Shown: positions 8,978 through 16,720, numbered from the stretch's first letter. The stretch: 44,281 bases of DNA from JAKEHA01 sp964560355 (GCA_964560355.1 CAZLLI010000014.1:1-44281), one strand, 5' to 3'. The notes: a model not told the origin generated them from the sequence alone. A program made the numbers and translations.

Positions 8978-10229
8978 TATTTTCACCTGGATGTTCGTCG
9001 CCGCGCTGGTCGCCGCGCCGGTGGCGCGCGCGCAGCAGCTCCTCGTCCCCATGGACCTCACGCAGACCAACCACTTGAAGGCGTACGGTCTCGCGTTCGG
9101 CGCGCTCTCGAAGGGCTACAAGGTCGACTGGCTGCTCAATTATCGCGGCGGCAGCTTTCTCATGCCCAACTCCGCCGACATCGTGCTCGACGCGCGCTTG
9201 AAGAACGTCGGCTTCGTGGAAGTGACGGGCTCCGACGTCGCGCAGATCATGGCCGAGATCGCGCAGGCCAACATGGACGTCGTGCACCTCGAGAAGGCGC
9301 CCAAGGTCGCCATCTATTGCCCGCCGCTCAAGCAGCCGTGGGACGACGCCGTCATGCTGGCGCTCGAGTACGCCGAGATTCCGTACGCGCGCGTGTTCGA
9401 CGAAGACGTGCTCTCGGGCGGGCTCGACAAGTACGACTGGCTGCATTTGCACCACGAAGACTTCACCGGCCAGTACGGCAAATTCTACGCCGCGTACCGC
9501 CACACCGATTGGTACCAGGCCGACCAGCGCGACGCCGAAGCGCGCGCCAAAGCACTCGGCTTCAGCAAGGTGTCGGACGAGAAGAAAGCGGTGGCCGAGA
9601 AGATTCGCGACTACGTGACCGGCGGCGGCTTCCTGTTCGCCATGTGCTCCGCGTGCGACACCTTCGACATCGCGCTCGCCGCGGCCGGCATCGACATCGT
9701 CGCGCAAGAGTTCGACTACGACGGACTCACCCCCGGCTACCAGGACAAGCTCGACTACGAGCGCTGCTTCGCCTTCACCGGCTTTCATTTGATACCGAGC
9801 CCGCTCGTGTACGAGTTCTCCGACATCGACACCAGCGACTACGCGTCCGCGCGCGGGAGCGACGCCGACTATTTCACCCTATTCGAGTTCTCCGCCAAGT
9901 ATGACCCCGTGCCCACCATGCTCACGCAGGACCACGTGAGCTACGTGAAGGGCTTCCTCGGACAGACCACCGGATTCAAGAAATCGCTCGTGAAGAAGAG
10001 CGTCGTCATTCTCGGCGAAGACGCCGTCCACGACGAAGTGAAGTACCTCCACGGCAACGTCGGGCGTGGCACCTTCACCTTCCTCGGCGGCCACGACCCC
10101 GAGGACTACCAGCACGCCGTCGGCGATCCCCCCACCGACCTCGCGCTCTACACCACGTCGCCCGGGTACCGCCTCATTCTCAACAACATCCTCTTCCCGG
10201 CCGCGAAGAAGAAGACGCTGAAGACATGA
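8967..10229 (+). CDS. Periplasmic amidotransferase-like protein (often mislabelled asparagine synthetase B)
   Basis: A 420-residue protein with a signal peptide (FVAALVAAPVARAQQ). It is strikingly like proteins from Bacteroidota catalogued as asparagine synthetase B. Recognisable stretches are MDLTQTNHLKAYG, DWLLNYRGGSFLMP, KYDWLHLHHEDFTGQYGKF, GGGFLFAMCSACDTFDIAL, DYFTLFEFSAK and GGHDPEDYQH. There is no N-terminal nucleophile Cys and no PP-loop ATP site, and the protein is exported, so it cannot be a real asparagine synthetase. The GGFLFAMCSACD segment resembles a class I amidotransferase nucleophile elbow, like that of the DUF4159 fold two genes upstream; this parallel is my inference. It is the last gene of the operon, overlapping the TPR gene by 11 bases. 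Confidence 0.85.
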   Translation: MRRSIFTWMFVAALVAAPVARAQQLLVPMDLTQTNHLKAYGLAFGALSKGYKVDWLLNYRGGSFLMPNSADIVLDARLKNVGFVEVTGSDVAQIMAEIAQANMDVVHLEKAPKVAIYCPPLKQPWDDAVMLALEYAEIPYARVFDEDVLSGGLDKYDWLHLHHEDFTGQYGKFYAAYRHTDWYQADQRDAEARAKALGFSKVSDEKKAVAEKIRDYVTGGGFLFAMCSACDTFDIALAAAGIDIVAQEFDYDGLTPGYQDKLDYERCFAFTGFHLIPSPLVYEFSDIDTSDYASARGSDADYFTLFEFSAKYDPVPTMLTQDHVSYVKGFLGQTTGFKKSLVKKSVVILGEDAVHDEVKYLHGNVGRGTFTFLGGHDPEDYQHAVGDPPTDLALYTTSPGYRLILNNILFPAAKKKTLKT

Positions 10230-10280
10230 CAAGCGCGCGACCGCGCGCTTTCTTCGACGACTCCGACCCGGTCCTTGCGC

Positions 10281-10286
10281 TAGAGT
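10281..10286 (+). promoter_or_regulatory. -10 hexamer directly before the DUF456 gene
   Basis: TAGAGT lies 7 bases before ATG 10294 and there is no Shine-Dalgarno between them. This is the geometry expected of a leaderless transcript. No good -35 is seen at the usual spacing, so support is moderate. Confidence 0.4.
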
Positions 10287-10293
10287 CTCCGAT

Positions 10294-10779
10294 ATGGACA
10301 CGTCCGTTTGGCTTTGGCTCTTGGCTGTCGTGCTCGTAGTTACCGGATTCATCGGCGTGGTGGCGCCGGTGCTGCCGGGCGCGCCGCTCGTGCTCGCGGG
10401 ATTGATCGTCGCCGCATGGGCGGAGAATTTTCAATACGTCGGCTGGCCCACCATCGTCATTCTCACACTCCTTACCGCGTTCACCTACATCGTCGACCTC
10501 ATCGCGAGCGCGGTGGGCGTGAAGCGCGTCGGCGCGAGCAAACGCGCGGTGTGGGGTGCCGCTATCGGAACACTGGTCGGCGTGTTCTTCGGCATCTGGG
10601 GAATTCTGCTGGGACCGTTCGTCGGCGCGGTCGCGGGCGAACTGACCGTCACGCGCGACGCCAAGAAGGTCGGCATCGCCGGCTTTGCGGCGTGGATCGG
10701 TTTCATCTTTGGAACGCTGGGCAAGCTCGCGCTCTTGTTCGCGATGGTGGGCGTGTTCGTGGTGGCGAGGTTCGTGTGA
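10294..10779 (+). CDS. DUF456 small membrane protein
   Basis: A 161-residue, highly hydrophobic protein with about four to five membrane segments and glycine-rich turns (VVAPVLPGAPLVLAG, AAIGTLVGVFFGIWGILLGPFVGA). This pattern and length are those of DUF456, a widespread inner-membrane family of unknown function. There is no ribosome-binding site. Instead a TAGAGT hexamer sits 7 bases upstream of the ATG, suggesting the message may start at the initiation codon. The downstream SGNH gene begins 3 bases after its stop, so the two probably form one transcript. Nothing here identifies a substrate. Confidence 0.88.
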   Translation: MDTSVWLWLLAVVLVVTGFIGVVAPVLPGAPLVLAGLIVAAWAENFQYVGWPTIVILTLLTAFTYIVDLIASAVGVKRVGASKRAVWGAAIGTLVGVFFGIWGILLGPFVGAVAGELTVTRDAKKVGIAGFAAWIGFIFGTLGKLALLFAMVGVFVVARFV

Positions 10780-10782
10780 TCC

Positions 10783-11745
10783 ATGAAGCGCAACCTCCTC
10801 GTTCTTCTCGCAACCCTGCTCGTCATCGCCGCCGCGTCGGAAGCCGTCCTTCGTGTCCGCGCGGGCAAGGAGCGCGCGCGCATTCGCGCGGCCATGCGCG
10901 AGCGCGGGTTGTGCACGCAGCCCGCGAAGGATCGCCGCCTCCTTTATACCTACACGCCCGGGAAGTGCGGGGCCAACTCGCTCGGCTTTCGCGACGTGGA
11001 GCACGCGGTCGCGAAGCCGGAGGGCGTATTCCGCATCGTGATCATCGGCGACTCGGTGGCGGAAGGACGCGACGTCGACGCCGATTCCACCTTCGGGCGC
11101 GTGCTCGAGCGCGAACTCAACGCTCGCGACAACGGCCACCGCTACGAAGTGATCCTGCTCGCCCACATCGGCTACTCGACGTCACAGGAGATCGTGCTGC
11201 TGGAAACGCTCGCGTTTCGCTACTCGCCCGATCTCATTCTCTGGAGCTACTGCTTGAACGACCCCGCGCACCCCGTCTACCACAACGCTAACGGCGACCT
11301 CGGCCGTTACTACTATCACCCGCACTCGTACCTGTTCGCGCTGGCGGAAGCGTTCGCGTTCCGCGTGAAGCAGAAATTCCGCGGCGCCAACTGCCCGCAA
11401 GAATTCCACGCCTTCTTGCACTGCGCGTTCTGGCCCGAGATCTCGTCCGACATCGACCGCATCGGTGAAGACTGCGTGAAGGAACGCGTCCCCGTCGTGT
11501 TCGTAATCCATCCCATCTTCGAGAAGGACGCGGGCTTCGACCAGTATTCGCTGCGCGACGTGCACGCGCGACTCGCCGAACGCGCGCGCGCAAACGGCTT
11601 CGACGTGGTGGATCTCTTGGACACGTTCCGCGCGTACTCACCCGCCGGCCTCAAGATCGAAAGCACCACCTACTACGACCCGTGGCACATGAACGCGCAC
11701 GGTCATCGCGTCGCCGCCGACGCCATCGAGCCACATATACCTTGA
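10783..11745 (+). CDS. SGNH/GDSL-type hydrolase, membrane-anchored
   Basis: A 320-residue protein with an N-terminal hydrophobic anchor or signal (NLLVLLATLLVIAAASEAVL). Its SGNH core has block I IIGDSVAEG with nucleophile Ser91, block III-like SYCLNDP, and a C-terminal DPWHMNAHGH with catalytic Asp299 and His302. Such enzymes are periplasmic or extracellular esterases, acting for example on acetylated sugars; the substrate cannot be told. The start is 3 bases after DUF456. The last 14 codons, stop codon included, form part of a 65-bp perfect repeat found again at 16317-16381. The TGA stop (11743-11745) is embedded in a TTGACA -35 box. The gene itself appears intact, so whatever entered downstream preserved its reading frame. 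Confidence 0.85.
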   Translation: MKRNLLVLLATLLVIAAASEAVLRVRAGKERARIRAAMRERGLCTQPAKDRRLLYTYTPGKCGANSLGFRDVEHAVAKPEGVFRIVIIGDSVAEGRDVDADSTFGRVLERELNARDNGHRYEVILLAHIGYSTSQEIVLLETLAFRYSPDLILWSYCLNDPAHPVYHNANGDLGRYYYHPHSYLFALAEAFAFRVKQKFRGANCPQEFHAFLHCAFWPEISSDIDRIGEDCVKERVPVVFVIHPIFEKDAGFDQYSLRDVHARLAERARANGFDVVDLLDTFRAYSPAGLKIESTTYYDPWHMNAHGHRVAADAIEPHIP

Positions 11746-11766
11746 CAGCTTTGGCGAATCGCGCGG
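11702..11766 (+). repeat. 65-bp direct repeat, left copy
   Basis: All 65 bases are identical to 16317-16381. Just upstream, both copies also carry GCAC, separated from the repeat by one extra base only in this copy. It covers the last codons and stop of the SGNH gene and a TTGACA (11742-11747). Identity ends exactly where the other copy has its -10 box; here the corresponding bases are ggcgaa, so this copy carries only half a promoter. Confidence 0.95.
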
Positions 11767-11899
11767 GCGAACGTCGATAGACCGCGCGGCACCGGAAAGC
11801 GAGAATGAATCTTCTATTCTATGAAGTGTGCCCTTGACACTCGACCGTGAGATCCGCAAGCTAAAAGCAACCTGCCTTATCGATAGGGGATGGTTGGAG

Positions 11900-12817
11900 A
11901 TGCGATACCTCGCCTGCCTGTCCTTTGCGTTGTTTCTTGTCCCAAGCGCAGCGTCTTCAACATCGGTACCGAAGGCGTTATATGGAGTCAACTACTACGA
12001 CCCCCTTCAACATAGCCACGTCGTTATTCGAGGAAAAGTGCTCGCGTCCCATACAGAGAGGAGTGAGCGGCTCGGATGGGATGCACCTTGGGTCTCGTCA
12101 AACGTTACGATTGTTCGCGTCACAGTCGCCGAGCTCCTAGGAGGAAATTGGCCGGGCACGGAGATCGAGATGGCCGCTATCGGGGGAGTTTCGTCGTACT
12201 TCGAAGTGGGAAAGGAATACATATTCTGCTGCATGTCGAAGAACACGAACGGTGCTGACGTACTGCTAACCGATACGGGAGTCGGCCTGTATGCAAGACA
12301 GGACGAGGCATGGAGCAGGATCGTTTTTGATGATGTTCTCGACACGAACGAATTGCTTTCAGATGCGGAACTCCGAACGCGCGTAGCGAGCGCGAGTCTC
12401 GTTTCGATGACAAGATCGTCAGACATCATTGCTCGAGGTGTTATTCTCGACTCTCGGAGGAGCAAGCACAAATCGCCCAATGGTGCCGTCTGCTCGCTTA
12501 TGCACTATCGAGTGAAAGTTTCTGAATTCATCAAGGGGAAGACCGCGGACAACGAGTTGGAGTTCGTAATCCCTCGAGTCGGAGGGTCCGATTATGTGCC
12601 GGCCTGGTACCGAGTGACGCCTAGCCGGATCGAAAATGGACAGGAATGGGTCATCTTCCTGCGACGAGGAGAGTTCGGACTATATCCATTCGGCGGACGA
12701 AATAGCCTTTTGCGGGTTGAGGGCGAGAGGTTGATATACGACAACGCTATTGAATACCCACGCGGACTGGCCGAAGCGATGGATGTAATTCGAGTGGAGG
12801 TTCGCGATGAAGGATAG
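11900..12817 (+). CDS. Secreted two-domain protein of the island family, copy 1
   Basis: I do not recognise the family. 305 residues: a signal peptide (YLACLSFALFLVPSAASS) and two related domains of about 120 residues. Domain A (about 33-140) runs YDPLQHSHVVIRGKV, then VTIVRVTVAELLGG, then FEVGKEYIFCC. Domain B (about 165-300) repeats the plan as SSDIIARGVI, YRVKVSEFIKG and ENGQEWVIFLRRGEFGLYPFGG. The order SDxIVRGxV, RVxVxxxLKG, GxEYxxx resembles bacterial NTR/TIMP-like OB-fold domains; that link is inference. ATG 11900 is chosen because AGGGGA lies 9 bases upstream and the signal peptide begins there. An in-frame start at 11828 lacks both. It overlaps the next gene by 11 bases. Three further homologues lie in the window. 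Confidence 0.8.
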   Translation: MRYLACLSFALFLVPSAASSTSVPKALYGVNYYDPLQHSHVVIRGKVLASHTERSERLGWDAPWVSSNVTIVRVTVAELLGGNWPGTEIEMAAIGGVSSYFEVGKEYIFCCMSKNTNGADVLLTDTGVGLYARQDEAWSRIVFDDVLDTNELLSDAELRTRVASASLVSMTRSSDIIARGVILDSRRSKHKSPNGAVCSLMHYRVKVSEFIKGKTADNELEFVIPRVGGSDYVPAWYRVTPSRIENGQEWVIFLRRGEFGLYPFGGRNSLLRVEGERLIYDNAIEYPRGLAEAMDVIRVEVRDEG

Positions 12818-13784
12818 CGGGCTCACCTTGAGGATGCAGCTTCTACTCTCGGTCGTGCGCTGTGCACTCTTCTGGATGGTAGTGTTGACGATGAGCACGT
12901 CCATCACGTTTGCGACTACGAAGAACCCAGCCGTGAGAGATGTGGTCGAGTACGAACCGTTGCAAGACAGCCACCTGATAGTACGTGGGACCGTCACTGC
13001 CGTAGGTCAGGAGGCAATCTCGGTCGCGGAGTGGTTCAGCACGCGACCGTCGACCAGAGACACGGACGTGACGATGCAGATGGAGACCCTTGAAGTCGCA
13101 GTCGCGGAAGTCCTTAAGGGGCAGCTGAATGACAGCCGTGTCAAGTTCATGGTTGCCGACGCCTGGCCGTTTTCCACTGGGCAGCAGGTAGTTATTTGCG
13201 CCAAGTTAGTCAGGGGGAAAACGGAAAGGGCGTTTTTCACGAGCGCATATACGGGGATGTACGCTCGGAGCGAAAACGCGTGGACGAGATGCGCACCATC
13301 AAACCTGGATGCTACGCAGGTTCTCACTATCGACGACATCAAGAGCAGGATTCAACAGGTTAACTTGCTCAGCATGACAGAGGCGTCAGAAGTAATCGTC
13401 CGCGGAACAATCACAAGCGTTTCTGAATCCTCCTACGAGGTGGTCGGTGGCAGGTCTGGAAAACTCACGCGCTATCAGTTTCACGTGTCCGAGGCCCTGA
13501 AGGGGCGAATCAACGACGATGAAATCGAGTTTATCGTACCACGGGTAGACGCTACCTATGTGCCTAAGTGGTATCGAACAGTTCCCCGAGGTCTTGAGGC
13601 GGGGCAAGAGTGGATCCTTTTTCTCAAGCGGGGTGAACTCGGCCTTTATCTGTTCAGTGGGCCCAACAGTGCGCTGATGGTTCGGGGTAGCGAGTTGATT
13701 TATGACATGGCGGTGACTTATCCACAAAGTGTCGAACGCGCCACGAAAATAATCCGCTTTGAAACGTCCGATGATCAACGCTAG
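12807..13784 (+). CDS. Secreted two-domain protein of the island family, copy 2
   Basis: 325 residues, a paralogue of the gene upstream. After a 35-residue export signal (CALFWMVVLTMSTSITFA) come domain A (YEPLQDSHLIVRGTV, EVAVAEVLKG, STGQQVVICAK) and domain B (SEVIVRGTI, YQFHVSEALKG, VPKWYRTVP, EAGQEWILFLKRGELGLY). The single Cys after the GxE/Q strand in domain A is shared by all four copies, while domain B instead has a GQEW-x-x-FLKR motif. GGAGG lies 6 bases before ATG 12807, a near-ideal ribosome site inside the preceding gene. It overlaps copy 1 by 11 bases and the metalloprotease gene by 14, so expression of the three is coupled. Function unknown; an NTR/TIMP-like fold is suspected from motif order only. 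Confidence 0.8.
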   Translation: MKDSGLTLRMQLLLSVVRCALFWMVVLTMSTSITFATTKNPAVRDVVEYEPLQDSHLIVRGTVTAVGQEAISVAEWFSTRPSTRDTDVTMQMETLEVAVAEVLKGQLNDSRVKFMVADAWPFSTGQQVVICAKLVRGKTERAFFTSAYTGMYARSENAWTRCAPSNLDATQVLTIDDIKSRIQQVNLLSMTEASEVIVRGTITSVSESSYEVVGGRSGKLTRYQFHVSEALKGRINDDEIEFIVPRVDATYVPKWYRTVPRGLEAGQEWILFLKRGELGLYLFSGPNSALMVRGSELIYDMAVTYPQSVERATKIIRFETSDDQR

Positions 13785-16305
13785 GTCTATAGGGTTTGCG
13801 GTGGCGCTATCTGGAGCACTTCCGTCCAGTGCGAGTGCGCAGAATCCCTGCAGCTACTCGTGCGGAGGGCTTCCGACGACGATTCTCCATGCTTGCGCGC
13901 GCGTGATAGGAAACCCGGTCGAGGTGGCGTATACGAATACGCCTCAGTGGATCGATGCTTCGTGGACCGCGTATCACTTCTTCCCCGCGCTGGATGCGTG
14001 GGAGGTTGGAACGTTTCCGCTTCAGCTAGAGGTTGGATTTGATAACGTCACAATTGTATTTGTAGATGAGAACTACCAGTGGGGCAGCGCCCTCGCCAAT
14101 ACGTATCCGTGTGGCTCACCTTGGGGTTGGGAGGGCGTTAGGTACATTGTCATTAACGTCCAAGATTATGGCCCGCTCTATTGGTACACCGGTCCCGACC
14201 CCGGTCACGATGTCGATCTCAGAACAGTCCTGATCCACGAACTGGGCCATGCGCTAGGACTAGGAGACATTCCTGATGGGGTTGAACCATGCTCGGTAAT
14301 GACGCAAACCTATTCAGGTGTCGAAAGGTCTACCGGTGCTCTCGATCAGAATGCCATTAATTGCTACTACGCTCCCCTACCAGTTTCCGACATTCAGAGC
14401 TTCTCCGCCGGTCACAGCGGTCACACCGTAAACCTCACCTATGAAATCAGTGCGCACCCGGAAGATTGGGCGACGGTTTGGGTGTCGGACAACTCGCTCG
14501 GGCCCGCACGATCAATTTCCTTGCTGGACGATCAAGGGGACGTGGGAGTGGTCAATCACCTCACACCGGATACGTTTCGTCTACCTCCTGGAGGAACCTA
14601 TTACTACTGGCTGAATCACAGCGACTTTCACGGCTTCGAGGTACTTGCGTCCCCCGATGGGCTCTTTCCCGCCTCTAGTACTGTGACGCTTTCGGGCCCG
14701 GCAAGGCCGAGTGTCGACCCGCCTGAGATCTATCAAGCATCTGATCAGCCGTTCGACTTAGGCGGAGTTGTCGAGCTCTTCTTCTATCCCTCTTCAGACG
14801 AATCCAATATTGACTACTACAACATCTATCGAAACTCATACCCGCCGGGACAACCTGGGCAGGGCGAGTGGAGATACATCAGGTCGGTAGATGCACCAAC
14901 CACGGGGTATTATGTCGATCAGCCTGTCGTGACGAACTGGGTGAACGAGTACAGCATCTCTGCGGCGCACCACGGCAACTATGCGCTTCAACCTGGGACA
15001 GGAAACGAGGGGATTTGGAATTCTTTTGGTGAGCCCGTGACGGCCTCGGCCGTCAATAATTTTGCGCATGTCCAAGTCACTTTGACTTCCAACGACACTC
15101 TGCGAGTCTGTCCCGAGGGCGATGATGCTCATCTGACAGCTGATATCATGGTTTGGGGCTCCGATATTGCTCCCACGGTCGCACTTCCACCACATATGAT
15201 CGAATGCAACGCGAGCAACAACGGCACGCACTTCTGTGACGGCATGCCGTTGCTCGCTTATGAGCCAACGAACGAAGACGGCGTCGCGAGGATGGAAGTA
15301 TCCGACATCGGCGGGTCGGGGAAGACGGATCTGGTCTTTGGGCTGTGGAACAGCGGGCTTCAGTTTCAGACCGTGACGATGTATATGAAGTCCCCGGACA
15401 TAAACGGAAGCGGGACCGTCAACATTTTGGATTTCGCGGTATTCGGCGCCCACTATACGTCGCCTCCGAAGGAGTATTTGTGGGCCGTCGATTTTTCTGC
15501 CCCATATGGGACGATCACTCTTCAGGATTTTGCCTACTTCACGGCCCACAACAACCACGCGTGCAGCGGAACGAGCGTCGTTACCGGTGCCCCAACTGGC
15601 TCGACAACCGCGCGAATCCAGATGGGACTGACGGAAGTTGTTTCCGCGGCTTCCCGCAACCTCGACGCGAGCATAACCGTTACAAACGTAGAGGCTTTCA
15701 AGGCGATGCTCTTCAACCTCCGCTGTGATAACCCGATGCTCGAGTTCGATCATTGGGAGACGGGTTCATTCCCAGGCCGTGTCTTGGTGACACCGGTCGT
15801 GCGAGACGGAGTGAAGGAAATGGCGATCGGCGTGCTCGACGGAGATGCTTTCAGGGGTGATCGTGTTGATCTTGGTCGCATGGTCTTCACTATCAAGACG
15901 AATGACGACCTAGCGCTGACGCCGCGTGATTTCGAGCCGCGCGCCGCCGATGTACTTTCAGCCTCGAATGCCGTGCTTCGCATGGGCGCCTCGGCCGGCA
16001 GCAACGCGCCTGTTGTGACGCGCGTGGTCGGGGACGAACTCGCGCAGAACCGCCCGAATCCGTTCAACCCGACGACGACGATCTCATATTCGATTTCGAG
16101 ACCTGGCCACGTCGTCCTTGGGATCTTCGCAGTCGATGGATCGCATGTGCGAACGTTGGTCGACCGCGATCAGCAACCGAATCGATACGATGTTCAATGG
16201 GACGGGACCGACGAGCGCGGACAGAGAGTTGCTAGCGGCGTCTATTTCTACTCGCTGCGAACCCCACGGTTCAACAGAACGTTAAAGATGGTCTTGCTCA
16301 AGTAG
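13771..16305 (+). CDS. Secreted matrixin-type metalloprotease with dockerin-like repeats and sorting tail
   Basis: 844 residues. Signal peptide FAVALSGALPSSASAQ. The catalytic domain (to about residue 200) has the zinc site HELGHALGLGD (His156, Glu157, His160, Asp166) and a Met-turn CSVMTQ, as in matrixin/M10-like metzincins; an Asp third ligand recalls snapalysin. The middle is beta-rich, Ig/Fn3-like. About residues 543-592 hold two dockerin-like calcium loops (DINGSGTVNILDF and the weaker YGTITLQDF). A beta domain reminiscent of cohesin follows (about 610-740). The end carries NRPNPFNPTTTI and a GVYFYSL tail, the FlgD-like or type IX-associated sorting domain. It is expected to be exported and cell-surface-bound. 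ATG 13771 begins the signal peptide; an upstream TTG (13759) is an alternative. The start overlaps the preceding gene by 14 bases. Base composition is lower in GC than its flanks. Confidence 0.85.
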   Translation: MINARSIGFAVALSGALPSSASAQNPCSYSCGGLPTTILHACARVIGNPVEVAYTNTPQWIDASWTAYHFFPALDAWEVGTFPLQLEVGFDNVTIVFVDENYQWGSALANTYPCGSPWGWEGVRYIVINVQDYGPLYWYTGPDPGHDVDLRTVLIHELGHALGLGDIPDGVEPCSVMTQTYSGVERSTGALDQNAINCYYAPLPVSDIQSFSAGHSGHTVNLTYEISAHPEDWATVWVSDNSLGPARSISLLDDQGDVGVVNHLTPDTFRLPPGGTYYYWLNHSDFHGFEVLASPDGLFPASSTVTLSGPARPSVDPPEIYQASDQPFDLGGVVELFFYPSSDESNIDYYNIYRNSYPPGQPGQGEWRYIRSVDAPTTGYYVDQPVVTNWVNEYSISAAHHGNYALQPGTGNEGIWNSFGEPVTASAVNNFAHVQVTLTSNDTLRVCPEGDDAHLTADIMVWGSDIAPTVALPPHMIECNASNNGTHFCDGMPLLAYEPTNEDGVARMEVSDIGGSGKTDLVFGLWNSGLQFQTVTMYMKSPDINGSGTVNILDFAVFGAHYTSPPKEYLWAVDFSAPYGTITLQDFAYFTAHNNHACSGTSVVTGAPTGSTTARIQMGLTEVVSAASRNLDASITVTNVEAFKAMLFNLRCDNPMLEFDHWETGSFPGRVLVTPVVRDGVKEMAIGVLDGDAFRGDRVDLGRMVFTIKTNDDLALTPRDFEPRAADVLSASNAVLRMGASAGSNAPVVTRVVGDELAQNRPNPFNPTTTISYSISRPGHVVLGIFAVDGSHVRTLVDRDQQPNRYDVQWDGTDERGQRVASGVYFYSLRTPRFNRTLKMVLLK

Positions 16306-16316
16306 TCGTCCGGCAC

Positions 16317-16381
16317 GTCATCGCGTCGCCGCCGACGCCATCGAGCCACATATACCTTGACAGCTTTGGCGAATCGCGCGG
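16317..16381 (+). repeat. 65-bp direct repeat, right copy
   Basis: Identical to 11702-11766. It contains a detached remnant of the SGNH gene (the last 13 amino-acid codons plus stop, with no gene attached) and the -35 half of the zinc ribbon promoter. It begins 12 bases after the metalloprotease stop codon. Confidence 0.95.
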
Positions 16382-16386
16382 ATAAT
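16357..16386 (+). promoter_or_regulatory. Promoter of the zinc ribbon gene
   Basis: TTGACA (16357-16362), an 18-base spacer, GATAAT (16381-16386). Transcription would begin near 16393 with a leader of about 90-130 bases. The -35 lies inside the 65-bp repeat and the -10 just beyond it, so only this copy is complete. Confidence 0.6.
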
Positions 16387-16480
16387 TCGCGTGTCACCCC
16401 TGACAGTGCTGTAACGTCTTCATTTGCCTCGCGTTGATGGAGGAGTAAGCGGTGGGTCGGGGGTCGGTGATGAAAGGGAG

Positions 16481-16714
16481 GTGACGACCCAAGCGCGAAC
16501 CCCCCTCGTGCTGCGGGCGAAAATGGAAAAGGTTTTTCCGGGTTGCCAGAAGTGTAACAAGGGGCTCTTGCTGCCCCTGTCGGACTACGGCCGCGACGGC
16601 GCGCCCATTACCTACAAAGCGTGGGTGTGCAACAATCCCGATTGTGGATTCAACATTCGAATCGACAATGGCGAGATCAGCGTCGGACGCGACATCAGTA
16701 CGTCCGTGAAGTAA
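16481..16714 (+). CDS. Small zinc ribbon protein
   Basis: The conserved part is 63 residues (from ATG 16523): CQKC, then about 30 residues, then CNNPDC, so a C-x2-C/C-x4-C treble-clef or zinc ribbon. It is flanked by a basic N-terminus and a short beta tail (FNIRIDNGEISVGRD). No family name is certain; such proteins bind nucleic acid or act as small adaptors. GTG 16481 is given as start because it overlaps, as GTGA, the stop of a tiny upstream frame (16452-16484) that has a strong GGAGGAG site, which would allow reinitiation. ATG 16523 is equally possible but has no clear ribosome site. Before the island entered, this gene probably lay directly behind the SGNH gene. A terminator follows at 16751. 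Confidence 0.7.
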   Translation: MTTQARTPLVLRAKMEKVFPGCQKCNKGLLLPLSDYGRDGAPITYKAWVCNNPDCGFNIRIDNGEISVGRDISTSVK

Positions 16715-16720
16715 CGCGCG

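Larger units (their letters stand above)
11767..16316. mobile_element. Repeat-bounded lower-GC island with three coupled genes
   Basis: A 4.55-kb segment between the two 65-bp copies. Hand counts of individual 60-base lines give about 48-53% GC here (e.g. 12001, 14041) against about 68-80% in neighbouring genes (e.g. 9001, 16561). It holds two tandem-domain secreted proteins and one metalloprotease in overlapping frames. Removing it together with one repeat copy would restore SGNH gene, promoter and zinc ribbon gene in order. No integrase, transposase or inverted terminal repeat is present. It may therefore be a cargo remnant, a recombination product between short homologies, or an assembly join at a repeat. 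The first 133 bases (11767-11899) contain no gene and no convincing promoter. Confidence 0.55.

Noticed and set aside
8967..10229. Asparagine synthetase B
   Set aside because: Proteins like this are often so named, but this one has a signal peptide, no N-terminal Cys nucleophile and no ATP-binding PP-loop, so the enzyme name is not supported.
11834..11867. Promoter for the island operon from TTGACA at 11834
   Set aside because: The -35 is good, but no acceptable -10 occurs at 15-19 bases. It was not called.
11767..16316. Insertion sequence or phage
   Set aside because: No transposase, integrase, resolvase, phage structural gene or terminal inverted repeat could be found in the segment. Only the direct repeats and base composition support mobility.
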